This document shows, piece by piece, positions 24,754 through 33,606 of a stretch of DNA of 64,000 nt. Source of the DNA: CAJXZP01 sp963974475 (GTDB lineage: Bacteria > Bacteroidota > Bacteroidia > Flavobacteriales_G > Salibacteraceae); contig CAXBCR010000010.1 of assembly GCA_963974475.1 (NCBI GenBank), forward strand, positions 1 to 64,000. The letters run 5' to 3'. The notes below the pieces were generated by a model that did not search any database, was not told the origin of the DNA, and saw only the letters and a list, made by a program, of their open reading frames with translations. Both the position numbers and the translations under genes were made by a program. Every line of letters starts with the position of its first letter. Positions within the stretch are counted from its first letter, which is position 1.

Positions 24754-26805
24754 ATGATTCAACATCCACTTTCAGATTGGTTACCAATTACAAGAAAAGA
24801 AGTCGTAAATCGCGGTTGGGACGAGCTAGACGTTATCCTAATTTCGGGAGATGCGTATGTAGATCACCCCTCTTTCGGTCCAGCAGTAATTGGGCGAATC
24901 ATTGAGAGTTACGGTTTGCGAATTGGTATTATACCACAACCCAATTGGCGCGATGATTTACATGAATTTAAAAAATTAGGTAAGCCTAAATATTTTTTTG
25001 CAGTTACCGCGGGCTGTATGGACTCTATGGTTAACCACTATACTGCAAATTTAAGAAAGCGTTCTACAGATGCATATACACCTGGTGGAGAAGCGGGTTT
25101 CAGGCCTGATTATGCGGTTACAGAATACACCCAAATTCTAAAAAAATTATATCCAGATGTACCCGTTGTTATCGGTGGGATTGAAGCCTCTTTACGAAGA
25201 GTAACTCATTACGATTATTGGTCTGATAAATTGGTTCCTTCAATACTAGAAAGTAGCGGTGCCGATTTATTAGTGTATGGAATGGGAGAAGCGCCACTTC
25301 GCGAAATTATTCAGTTACTTACTCGTAATGTTCCGTTTAACCAATTAACTATGGTGAAACAAACGGCTTATTTACGACCTATTACGGATGGTCTACCAAA
25401 AAACAAACGATGGAACGATAAAGAATTAACATCCCACGATATTTGTTTGAAAGACAAAAGAAAATTTGCAGCCAATTTTAAAATCATTGAGCAAGAATCA
25501 AATAAAGTAAATGCCAATCGAATTGTTCAAAAAGTCGGAAATCAAAACTTGATAATAAATCCACCTTTTGATACCATGACCGAAAAGGAAATGGACAGAG
25601 CCTTTGATTTACCCTATACCCGGCTACCGCATCCCAAATATAAATTTCGTGGGCCTATCCCCGCTTACGACATGATTAAGTTCTCTATCAATATTCATAG
25701 AGGCTGTTTTGGTGGATGTAGTTTTTGTACCATTTCTGCGCATCAAGGTAAATTTATTGCTAGTCGATCAGAAGAATCGGTCTTAAAAGAAGTCCAACAA
25801 GTCACCGAAATGGATGATTTCAAAGGCTACTTATCCGATTTAGGAGGGCCTTCTGCCAACATGTACAAACTAAAAGGGAAAGTTAAATCTATTTGCGATA
25901 AGTGTGTGGCGCCATCTTGTATCCATCCGATGGTATGTGATAATTTAGACACTAATCATGATGCAATGACCCAACTATATAAAAAGGTGGATGCCATGCC
26001 TAAAATCAAAAAAGCATTTATAGGTAGTGGTATTCGATATGATTTAATAACCCGTTCGTACAACAAAAAAGCGGATAAATCGCTTGAGCCATATATGGAG
26101 CAAGTACTCAAACATCATGTATCTGGGCGGCTAAAAGTAGCTCCTGAGCATAGTTCGGCTAAGACATTGAAATTAATGCGAAAGCCTAATTTTGACCATT
26201 TTATAGAATTCAAAAAGAACTTCGACCGAATAAATAAAAAGCATAATTTAAATCAACAACTTATTCCTTATTTTATATCGAGTCATCCGGGGTGTACCGA
26301 AGAAGAAATGGCAAATTTGGCAGCCGACACCAAAGACATGGGATTTCAATTGGAACAAGTTCAAGATTTCACTCCTACTCCTATGACGGTGGCTACTGTG
26401 GCCTATTATACCGGGTATCATCCGTATACGTTAGAACCTGTTTTTACCGCTAAAACACCGCATGAAAAGAAAAACCAACACCGTTTTTTCTTTTGGTATA
26501 AAAGAGAAAACCATCAATGGATAAAAGATAGTTTGGCTAAAATAGACCGAATGGATTTGGCCGAAAAACTATTGAAATTCCCTACCAAAGGGAAACCAAA
26601 AGTGGTAAGTAATGAAATACTTACCGAAACCAAACCGGATGAAAACGGCCCTAAGAAGCATCACGGGAAAAAGAAAAAACCTTTTAAGGCACATACCAAA
26701 CATAAAGGAAACAAGCCAAAAGAATCTAGAAATAAACCCAAAGAATCTAGAAATAGTCCAAATGCGGGTAAGAATGTAAAGGCAAAGAAAAAACGATTTA
26801 GGTAG
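24754..26805 (+). CDS. YgiQ family radical SAM protein (UPF0313)
   Basis: 683 aa. The N-terminal UPF0313 domain starts LPITRKEVVNRGWDELDVILISGDAYVDHPSFG in consecutive blocks, with GGIEASLRRVTHYDYW near 150. The radical SAM cluster motif HRGCFGGCSFCTISAHQG lies near residue 320 (Cx3Cx2C). A second cysteine group, ICDKCVAPSCIHPMVC near 380, is typical of the family. The C-terminal 60 residues are a lysine-rich tail with a repeated NKPKESR unit. Its substrate is unknown. It follows an intergenic region with no clear promoter. Confidence 0.92.
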   Translation: MIQHPLSDWLPITRKEVVNRGWDELDVILISGDAYVDHPSFGPAVIGRIIESYGLRIGIIPQPNWRDDLHEFKKLGKPKYFFAVTAGCMDSMVNHYTANLRKRSTDAYTPGGEAGFRPDYAVTEYTQILKKLYPDVPVVIGGIEASLRRVTHYDYWSDKLVPSILESSGADLLVYGMGEAPLREIIQLLTRNVPFNQLTMVKQTAYLRPITDGLPKNKRWNDKELTSHDICLKDKRKFAANFKIIEQESNKVNANRIVQKVGNQNLIINPPFDTMTEKEMDRAFDLPYTRLPHPKYKFRGPIPAYDMIKFSINIHRGCFGGCSFCTISAHQGKFIASRSEESVLKEVQQVTEMDDFKGYLSDLGGPSANMYKLKGKVKSICDKCVAPSCIHPMVCDNLDTNHDAMTQLYKKVDAMPKIKKAFIGSGIRYDLITRSYNKKADKSLEPYMEQVLKHHVSGRLKVAPEHSSAKTLKLMRKPNFDHFIEFKKNFDRINKKHNLNQQLIPYFISSHPGCTEEEMANLAADTKDMGFQLEQVQDFTPTPMTVATVAYYTGYHPYTLEPVFTAKTPHEKKNQHRFFFWYKRENHQWIKDSLAKIDRMDLAEKLLKFPTKGKPKVVSNEILTETKPDENGPKKHHGKKKKPFKAHTKHKGNKPKESRNKPKESRNSPNAGKNVKAKKKRFR

Positions 26806-26829
26806 TAGGTTTATCTCTCGTTATTCCAA

Positions 26830-26878
26830 AAAACAAAAAAAAAATCCCCAATAAGACTAGCTTATTGGGGATTTTTTT
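26830..26878. terminator. Bidirectional terminator between convergent ygiQ-like and M28 peptidase genes
   Basis: AATCCCCAATAAG (26843-26855) and CTTATTGGGGATT (26861-26873) form a perfect 13-bp stem, with A-run before and T-run after, so it can serve both strands. Confidence 0.9.
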
Positions 26879-26893
26879 GTTTTAAAACATTAC

Positions 26894-28123
26894 TTAAAAA
26901 GTAACATCCAATTTTAATTTCTTACCATCTCTTAACAAGGTCACCTTGGTTTTATCTCCCTTTTTAAAAGTTCCCAATGCCTTCATATAGCCCATCATAT
27001 TGGGCACATCTACCTTACCCATTTTAATAACCACGTCACCTGCTTTCATACCTGCAATTTGTGCAGGTTTTCCATCGCTGGTTCCATCAATTCTCATTCC
27101 TTCTCCATCGTATAAGTAATCTGGTACAACTCCCAAAGTCACCGAGTATTTAGGCGCTTTATGAGATTCTTCATCTTTGGTTTTGTGATACACCAATTTT
27201 TCCTCTTGGTCTAGCGCGTTTATTACCTTTTCGGTATATTGCACAATCATTCCCATTCCCTCAAAATTGATAAATTCTACATCATCCGTAGGTTTATGGT
27301 AATCTTCATGTTGTCCAGTGAAGAAATGCAAGACTGGATATCCTTTTAAATAGAAAGAGGTATGATCCGAAGGACCTACTCCAGATTCTTTTTTCATTAA
27401 ATGAAACATAACCGGTTCGTTTGCTTCGTTCAACACAGAATCAAAACTTGGAGAAGTTCCTGTTCCGTAAACCGCCAATTTATACGAGCTAGATAACCTT
27501 CCTACCATGTCGAAATTTATCATATATGAAACTCTTGAAGTATCAATAGTTGGATTTTTCATAAAGTGGTTAGAACCCCACAATCCTTTTTCCTCTCCCG
27601 AAAAGGCTAGAAATAAATAGTTATGGCGTTGCTCACTATTTCTTAGATATCTCGCTAATTCAAGCATCACCGCTACTCCACTAGCATTGTCATCAGCGCC
27701 ATTATGTACTGCAGGTTCACCTTTATATCTTGAACCTTCCCCACCCATTCCTAAATGGTCGTAATGCGCACCAATAATAATGGTATGAGCCGCATGGTTG
27801 TCAATATAACCAATCACGTTTCTACCGGTAATCGGTTTATAATCCTTGTTTTGTTCGGAAGGAGCTTGATGTGGATTTGGTTTCGGGGTGTAGGTAAAAT
27901 CTTGATAAAACCCTTCTTCCCCTTTTGGCGTCAAACCTATTTCTTGAAATTGAATACTTAAATAATCGGCTGCTTGCTTTTCGGCTTCTGTACCGGTTTC
28001 TCTACCTTTTAATTCATCGCTGGCTAAATAAGTCACCACCTCTTTCATACGCTCTAATTCTTCCTGAGCTTGAAGGCTAGCAGTAGACAAAAGGACTACG
28101 GCAGTTAAAATCAATTTTTTCAT
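26894..28123 (-). CDS. Secreted M28 family aminopeptidase with C-terminal PDZ domain
   Basis: 409 aa. Signal peptide at residues 1-19 (ending SLQAQ). The M28 zinc-peptidase domain has the metal ligands in GAHYDHLGMG near 118, NGADDNASGVAV near 142, FSGEEKGLWGS near 175, MINFDMVGRL near 200 and the late His in GPSDHTSFYLKG near 250. Residues about 325-409 are a PDZ domain (SVTLGVVPDYLYDGEGMRI, then AGMKAGDVVIKMGKVDV). Likely a periplasmic or outer-membrane-associated aminopeptidase acting in peptide nutrition. Monocistronic. Confidence 0.93.
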   Translation of the reverse strand: MKKLILTAVVLLSTASLQAQEELERMKEVVTYLASDELKGRETGTEAEKQAADYLSIQFQEIGLTPKGEEGFYQDFTYTPKPNPHQAPSEQNKDYKPITGRNVIGYIDNHAAHTIIIGAHYDHLGMGGEGSRYKGEPAVHNGADDNASGVAVMLELARYLRNSEQRHNYLFLAFSGEEKGLWGSNHFMKNPTIDTSRVSYMINFDMVGRLSSSYKLAVYGTGTSPSFDSVLNEANEPVMFHLMKKESGVGPSDHTSFYLKGYPVLHFFTGQHEDYHKPTDDVEFINFEGMGMIVQYTEKVINALDQEEKLVYHKTKDEESHKAPKYSVTLGVVPDYLYDGEGMRIDGTSDGKPAQIAGMKAGDVVIKMGKVDVPNMMGYMKALGTFKKGDKTKVTLLRDGKKLKLDVTF

Positions 28124-28289
28124 CGTTTTATTTTGATTAATTAGAATGCGAAATTACTACATCTCTAGGGGAAGAAAGATGAGGGTTGTTTTAACTATTG
28201 TCAGAAAATTGTCAGATAAAAAAAACAACCGTAATTGCTCTATTTAGGTCGGGTTCAAAATGTTATTTTCGCGCACACAAATTGATACC

Positions 28290-29408
28290 ATGAAAAAATA
28301 TTTTTACGCCTTTCTTTTGCCAGCAATGATTCTTACATCTTGTGGCAATTCTAATACAGACGGGGATTACGCCCAAACAGATGGCGACTCTGGAGCCACT
28401 AAAAAAAGTGAAGTTCATTATAAGGAAGAAACTCATTTTGCTAACATTCACCAACTTACTAGTGGAGGTGATATTGCAGAAGCTTATTGGAGTTTTGACG
28501 ATTCCAAATTGGTTTTTCAAGCCAAGTATGACAAATGGGGTGCGGAATGCGACCAGATTTTTGTTACCGATTGGTGGAAAGATGATTTAAAAACCACTAA
28601 ACCCAAATTGGTAAGTACCGGTTTAGGTAGAACTACTTGTTCTTACTTTTTACCCGGAGATACTACAATTTTATATGCATCAACTCACTTAAAATCTGAT
28701 GCTTGTCCTCCTGTACCAGAAAAAAGAGAAGATGGAAAATATATCTGGCCTATCTATCCTGAATTTGACATTTTTGTTGCAGATTTAGATGGAAACATCC
28801 TAAAACAATTAACCGATTTTGAAGGGTATGATGCAGAAGCAACTGTTTCGGCACAAGGCGATAAAATTGTATTTACTTCTTTAAGAACAGGTGATTTAGA
28901 ATTGTTTACTATGGATATTGATGGTTCAAACGTAAAACAAATCACGTATGAGCTTGGATACGATGGAGGCGCATTTTTCTCTCCAGATGGTTCACAATTA
29001 ATTTTCCGTTCATCTCGCCCAAAAACAGAAGCCGATATTAAGGAATATAAAGATTTACTTAACCAAGGATTGGTGATGCCAACGGCAATGGAATTATACA
29101 TTTGTGATGTAGATGGTAGCAACTTACGTCAATTAACAGATTTAGGTGGCGCTAACTGGGCTCCATTTTTCCATCCAAATGGTAAAAAAGTAATCTTCTC
29201 TACTAATCACGAAAATGAAGCGGGTTACCCATTCAACTTATTTATGATTAATACCGATGGTACGGGACTTGAGAAAATTTCTTACGATGGCGTTTTTGAT
29301 GCATTTCCTGTATTTTCAAACGATGGCAAACACCTGGTATGGTCTTCTAACCGTAACAATGGTGGTACACATGAAACCAATCTTTTTGTTGCCGATTGGG
29401 TAGAATAA
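28290..29408 (+). CDS. Lipoprotein with TolB-like PD40 beta-propeller
   Basis: 372 aa from the ATG at 28290; an upstream in-frame start at 28260 would bury the signal peptide, so it is rejected. Lipobox LTSCGNS near residue 15. Repeated propeller blades follow: EAYWSFDDSKLVFQA, EATVSAQGDKIVFTSLRTGDLELFTMDIDGSN, GAFFSPDGSQLIFRSSR, WAPFFHPNGKKVIFSTNH, and AFPVFSNDGKHLVWSSNRN. The PD40/WD40-like TolB fold suggests a protein-interaction or carbohydrate-binding surface protein. Role unknown. Ends in a terminator. Confidence 0.85.
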   Translation: MKKYFYAFLLPAMILTSCGNSNTDGDYAQTDGDSGATKKSEVHYKEETHFANIHQLTSGGDIAEAYWSFDDSKLVFQAKYDKWGAECDQIFVTDWWKDDLKTTKPKLVSTGLGRTTCSYFLPGDTTILYASTHLKSDACPPVPEKREDGKYIWPIYPEFDIFVADLDGNILKQLTDFEGYDAEATVSAQGDKIVFTSLRTGDLELFTMDIDGSNVKQITYELGYDGGAFFSPDGSQLIFRSSRPKTEADIKEYKDLLNQGLVMPTAMELYICDVDGSNLRQLTDLGGANWAPFFHPNGKKVIFSTNHENEAGYPFNLFMINTDGTGLEKISYDGVFDAFPVFSNDGKHLVWSSNRNNGGTHETNLFVADWVE

Positions 29409-29417
29409 TTTTTAGTT

Positions 29418-29451
29418 AAAGGAGGTGTTCTTAACGAACACCTCCCTTTTA
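29418..29451 (+). terminator. Terminator after PD40 lipoprotein
   Basis: GGAGGTGTTC (29421-29430) and GAACACCTCC (29436-29445) form a perfect 10-bp stem with a 5-base loop, followed by CTTTTATT. The left arm contains an anti-Shine-Dalgarno-complementary GGAGG that is sequestered in the stem, just upstream of a small ORF. Confidence 0.8.
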
Positions 29452-29453
29452 TT

Positions 29454-29603
29454 ATGACAAAATCTATTGCAATATTGAAAGAAACCAACCATAAAATAAT
29501 GATTTGGCTTCAACGAATCGGTTGGGTTGGCTTTGCCTTCTTCCTATTAAAAGGTTTGGTATGGATAGCCGTATGGTTGGGAATCTCGACCTATTTCGAC
29601 TAA
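29454..29603 (+). CDS. Small membrane protein, 49 aa
   Basis: Starts MTKSIAILKETNHKIMIWLQ and contains one hydrophobic helix (WVGFAFFLLKGLVWIAVWLG, about residues 24-43). Its ATG is only 8 bp past the terminator stem, so it would be read either by readthrough or from an unseen promoter. Similar very short KGLVW-type membrane proteins are frequent in Bacteroidota, which favours it being real. Function unknown. Confidence 0.5.
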   Translation: MTKSIAILKETNHKIMIWLQRIGWVGFAFFLLKGLVWIAVWLGISTYFD

Positions 29604-29672
29604 CACATTTCCTAAAACTTCCTAATTCTTTCCCTTTTATTTCTTTCTACTCCATCCTTCTCAAAAAAACAT

Positions 29673-29702
29673 TTTGAAGAGACCTGCGAAATTGTACTTT
29701 TA
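29673..29702 (+). promoter_or_regulatory. Candidate Bacteroidota-type promoter for TlpA-like gene
   Basis: TTTG (29673-29676), an 18-base gap, then TACTTTTA (29695-29702), one base off the TAnnTTTG consensus. It lies 18 bp before the ATG at 29721. Confidence 0.4.
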
Positions 29703-29720
29703 CACAAAATCAAAACAACT

Positions 29721-30860
29721 ATGAAAAAATCAATTTTTAGCATCGCTACTTGTGGCGTAATTGCTTTAGGATTTACTTCTTGCGATAATTCGTCCAAAGA
29801 AGCAAAGAACACTCCCCACTATTCTATCGATATGGCTATTTCGAATACTTCAATGGATTCTGCATATATCTACTCTTTAGGTACAGATGGTTGGGATTTA
29901 ATAGACTCTACCAAAGGAGATAGCGGTAAATTTCATTTTGAAGGAGAAATCAATGGAGCCGATTTTTTGATGGTTGGCGATAAATCTAAATCTTATGGCG
30001 TTCGGTTTTTAGCCGATAATAGCCCGATTAGTATCACAGGCAACTTTGAAGAACCGGGTAAAGAAGTGATCACTGGCTCGTTAGTCAATGACGCACACAC
30101 CGCAATAAAAGATAGCCTTTCTGTATTTGAAACTCAAATGCAATCTGTGATTGACCGGTATAATGAAGCTGAAGCACAAGATGATACTGCTGCTATGGCT
30201 GAATTGGAAGTAGAATATTACGCTTCATCCGAATTGAAAGACAAATGGTTAATTCAATGGATTAAAGAAAATCCTACCAGTTATGTAGCATTGTTTTACG
30301 TAGTTAATCCATTAATGTACAGTTTGGAAACAGCAGAATTAAGAGGCCTTTTTGATAATTTTTCAAAAGACTTAGCTGGAAGTGGAATGTATAAAATGAT
30401 TGAAAACAAATTGACTGTTTTAGAAGCTTCTGCCGTGGGTAAACCTGCTCCTGATTTCACCATGAATGATACCACAGGTGCACCGCAAACATTATCTTCT
30501 CATTTTGGAACTTATTTACTGATTGATTTTTGGGCATCTTGGTGTGGCCCTTGTCGTGCCGATAACCCAGAAATGGTAGCAATCTTTCACAAATACCATG
30601 ATAAAGGATACAATGTGTTGGGTGTTTCATTGGACCAAAAAGAAGACCGTTGGTTAAAAGCCATTGCAGATGACGAATTGGAATGGGCGCATGTTTCAGA
30701 TTTACAAGGTTGGAGCAATGCTGCAGCTAAACTGTATGGCGTTAGTTCTATACCGCATACCGTATTAATCGACCCAAATGGAGTGATTATAGCCCGTGGG
30801 TTAAGAACCAAAGCATTGGACGAAAAATTGGCTAGCATTTTTGCTACCGAAGTACAATAA
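29721..30860 (+). CDS. TlpA/ResA-like thioredoxin-fold lipoprotein with DUF4369-type N-terminus
   Basis: 379 aa. Lipobox FTSCDNS near residue 19. Residues 30-130 match the DUF4369-like beta domain that precedes many Bacteroidota periplasmic thioredoxins. Residues about 238-375 form a TlpA/AhpC-TSA-type domain with GKPAPDFTMNDTTG, LIDFWASWCGPCRADNPEM (redox CxxC) and SSIPHTVLIDPNGVII. Likely a periplasmic disulfide reductase used in cytochrome c maturation or general thiol repair. Stands alone with its own promoter and terminator. Confidence 0.9.
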   Translation: MKKSIFSIATCGVIALGFTSCDNSSKEAKNTPHYSIDMAISNTSMDSAYIYSLGTDGWDLIDSTKGDSGKFHFEGEINGADFLMVGDKSKSYGVRFLADNSPISITGNFEEPGKEVITGSLVNDAHTAIKDSLSVFETQMQSVIDRYNEAEAQDDTAAMAELEVEYYASSELKDKWLIQWIKENPTSYVALFYVVNPLMYSLETAELRGLFDNFSKDLAGSGMYKMIENKLTVLEASAVGKPAPDFTMNDTTGAPQTLSSHFGTYLLIDFWASWCGPCRADNPEMVAIFHKYHDKGYNVLGVSLDQKEDRWLKAIADDELEWAHVSDLQGWSNAAAKLYGVSSIPHTVLIDPNGVIIARGLRTKALDEKLASIFATEVQ

Positions 30861-30877
30861 AAATATTATATCACACA

Positions 30878-30917
30878 AAAGCGGATGTAGTTTTAAATTA
30901 CATCCGCTTTTTTTGTG
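30878..30917 (+). terminator. Terminator after TlpA-like gene
   Basis: GCGGATGTA (30881-30889) and TACATCCGC (30899-30907) form a 9-bp stem extended by A/T pairs, followed by a run of T. Confidence 0.9.
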
Positions 30918-30948
30918 CCTTATATTTAGCCTTTTGGGAATAACGTAT

Positions 30949-31377
30949 TTAATACGTGTATGTTATGGGTTTCTCGTATCCTTCCAACAAAATGTTAATA
31001 CTACCATGTGGTGCTATTTTCAAACCGGAGATATCGTAGGAAAGTTCCTTATTAATTAACATCTCACACGTATCATTATCATCCACTACTAATCTAATTT
31101 CTCTTTGTACCGGTAAGGTTTCAATCACCTCTTCCCTAGCCAATAGGGTAAAATCAATAGTACCACATCCACCTCCTACGGCAACGTTAATTTTTAAGCA
31201 GTCTCCTTTTATATAGGCTTTGGAAATTTCAAAATCATCGGTAACGGTCGAACTATATTTTGGGGAATTAATAATTATGGTGTCTTTACAGCTATCTGTA
31301 TTCAGGTCAGATTGGTATTTGGTACAACCTATTAGGCTTAACAAACCAATTATTGGAATTAATAGAAATTTCTTCAT
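30949..31377 (-). CDS. Hypothetical lipoprotein, 142 aa
   Basis: Signal peptide with lipobox LSLIGCTKYQ (lipidated Cys about 18). The mature part is a small beta-rich domain with CLKINVAVGGGCGTIDFTLL and paired cysteines (about residues 35, 60, 70, 104). I do not recognise a named family. The mature protein probably sits in the periplasm or at the cell surface. It is divergent from the GT39 gene. Confidence 0.65.
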   Translation of the reverse strand: MKKFLLIPIIGLLSLIGCTKYQSDLNTDSCKDTIIINSPKYSSTVTDDFEISKAYIKGDCLKINVAVGGGCGTIDFTLLAREEVIETLPVQREIRLVVDDNDTCEMLINKELSYDISGLKIAPHGSINILLEGYEKPITYTY

Positions 31378-31551
31378 TTCGGATTTTTATAGTTATTTGA
31401 TTACAAAGATATTACAAATTATGGTTTCAAAATAATTTAATTTCAGACTTGGTTTTTCATCATTAATATGTATAACTACTTGAGCAACTTCTTGCTTAAC
31501 TAATTCTCAAATCACATCTTTGAGTGGGTATCAAAAAGTGGCGTAATATAG

Positions 31552-33495
31552 ATGAAAAACGTATTAAAAAACTTAAAAAGCGACCAAGTGCTATTAGGAC
31601 TTATAGTCGTTTTAGCAATTGCTTTACGTTTTTACCATGCCTTTGAAATTCCATTTACACACGATGAATTAAGCGCCTATTACCGATTACAGTTTGACTC
31701 TTTCGCTGAATTAATTGAAAAAGGAGTCAAGGTAGATGGACATCCGGCATTGGTACAAGTGTTTTTGTACTATTGGACCGCTATTTTTGGGTTTTCGGAG
31801 TTTATGGTTAAACTCCCTTTTCTACTTCTTGGTGTGGGCTCGGTGCCTTTGATTTATTCCATTACCAAAAAATGGGTCAATTCATCCGCTGCTTTAGTGG
31901 TAGCCGCATTTTTAGCCACATTGCAATTTCCCATAATGTTTAGCCAAATAGCCCGTCCATATATCAGCGGATTATTCATCATTTTACTCTTGGTTAAATA
32001 TTGGAGTCAATTCTTATTCGAAAAAGAGAATCGTAAATGGTCTTTCGTAGGAATGGTACTAGCCGCCTCCCTAGCCTCCTACAATCACTACTTCAGTTTG
32101 TTGCTAGCCGTAATTATTGGACTTTCGGGTTTCTTATTTGTTTCCAAACAAACGATAAAACAATATGCGCTAGGGCTATTAATCGTACTCGTTCTTTTTA
32201 TTCCTCATCTTCCTATTTTCTTTTACCAATTAAGTCTTCAAGGATTAGATTGGCTAGGAAAACCAGGGGGCGACTTCTTTTTTGAGCATCTAAAATTTAT
32301 TTTTCATTTTAGCTATTGGGTGTTTTCTTTGGTAATAGGCCTTTTTATTTTGGGTGTGTATCAGTCCAAATCAATTCGGATTACCAAGCTGCAAGGAGTC
32401 ATTTTATCATGGTTTTTGCTCCCTATAATTATTGGTATGGGATATTCCATTTTCGTAAAACCGGTGATACAATATTCCATGCTCCTTTTTTCGTTTCCGT
32501 TTTTGCTCGTTTTTCTGTTCTCCTTTATTAAACCGCTAAAAACTCCCACCAAGGCATTTTTAATTTGCCTAATTATGGTGGTGAATATGAGTACCCTTAT
32601 TTGGGGTCGAGAATATTACCAAGTTTTCTACAAACAGCCTTTTGAACAATTTTCTAAAATTACGACTCAATTTAAATTGGGTAAATACACGCCCACCCCT
32701 TCTCCATCTGCTGAAGTAATCTTGGACGGAGATAGGCGCTATATTTCCTATTATTTTAAGTCCATAAAACCGCAAATTGAGTTTCATTCATTGACCGAAT
32801 CCCTTCGAAATCCAATGCAGTTTAAAGCATACATCGCCTCGCTTTCAAATCCGTATATAATACTAGGTAATCTACCTAATCAGCTAGTAATGATAGCAAA
32901 AGAATATTACCCATCGCTTATTTACCAAGAGCAAGGGTTTACCTATTCGTTAAGTATTCTGGGTAAAAAGGACGCAAAATCAATTGCGGAAACGCCCCCT
33001 ATCTACTACTCTACATTAACATTCGAAACCGACAATAATACAACTGGTTGGAGTGGTTTTGGTGCAATTAAAGACCCCACTAATTTTGTAGTCCAATTGG
33101 ATTCCACTCAAGAGTTTGGACCATCACTTGATTTGGATTTAGGAAATGTGATTTCTTCTCGACATTCGCTAGTAGAAATGATATTGGATTTTAAAAGCCC
33201 ACAACCTCCCTCTGGATTAATAGTATGTAGCATTACTGAAAATGGAGAAACCATTTCTTGGAATGCGGTTTCATTAAGCGAGTTCTCTAAACCAAATGAC
33301 ACTAACAAATGGAAAAGAGCTTATTTCTCGGTAGATTTAACGCCAGTTTTCAGACACAGCAGCCAAATTTCAGGTACTCAAATGAAGGTGAACTTCTGGA
33401 ACAAGGAGAAGCAAAATATTATGCTGGATAATTTTGAGGTGAAAATCAGAAAAGGAAATCGGTACCAATATGGCACGATTGAGCCGATAGACTAA
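31552..33495 (+). CDS. GT39-like membrane glycosyltransferase with C-terminal beta domain
   Basis: 647 aa. About ten to twelve transmembrane segments span residues 12-360. The first extracytoplasmic loop has FEIPFTHDELSAYYRL, containing the acidic residues typical of GT39/ArnT-type enzymes that use lipid-linked sugars, followed by VDGHPALVQVFLYYW. Residues about 480-647 form a soluble, beta-rich domain (FETDNNTTGWSGFG, LVEMILDFKSP, IMLDNFEVKIRK) resembling a carbohydrate-binding-type sandwich; this part is unusual for the family. Probable role: decorating surface glycans or proteins. Confidence 0.78.
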   Translation: MKNVLKNLKSDQVLLGLIVVLAIALRFYHAFEIPFTHDELSAYYRLQFDSFAELIEKGVKVDGHPALVQVFLYYWTAIFGFSEFMVKLPFLLLGVGSVPLIYSITKKWVNSSAALVVAAFLATLQFPIMFSQIARPYISGLFIILLLVKYWSQFLFEKENRKWSFVGMVLAASLASYNHYFSLLLAVIIGLSGFLFVSKQTIKQYALGLLIVLVLFIPHLPIFFYQLSLQGLDWLGKPGGDFFFEHLKFIFHFSYWVFSLVIGLFILGVYQSKSIRITKLQGVILSWFLLPIIIGMGYSIFVKPVIQYSMLLFSFPFLLVFLFSFIKPLKTPTKAFLICLIMVVNMSTLIWGREYYQVFYKQPFEQFSKITTQFKLGKYTPTPSPSAEVILDGDRRYISYYFKSIKPQIEFHSLTESLRNPMQFKAYIASLSNPYIILGNLPNQLVMIAKEYYPSLIYQEQGFTYSLSILGKKDAKSIAETPPIYYSTLTFETDNNTTGWSGFGAIKDPTNFVVQLDSTQEFGPSLDLDLGNVISSRHSLVEMILDFKSPQPPSGLIVCSITENGETISWNAVSLSEFSKPNDTNKWKRAYFSVDLTPVFRHSSQISGTQMKVNFWNKEKQNIMLDNFEVKIRKGNRYQYGTIEPID

Positions 33496-33606
33496 TGAAC
33501 CTATACTCCTAGCAACGGTTAATAGATTATAAACCCGGACAAACAAAGCCTGGTAATTCTTAGATTTCTTACGCATAGTTTTATAAAATTGTACCTTTCA
33601 AAAAGA

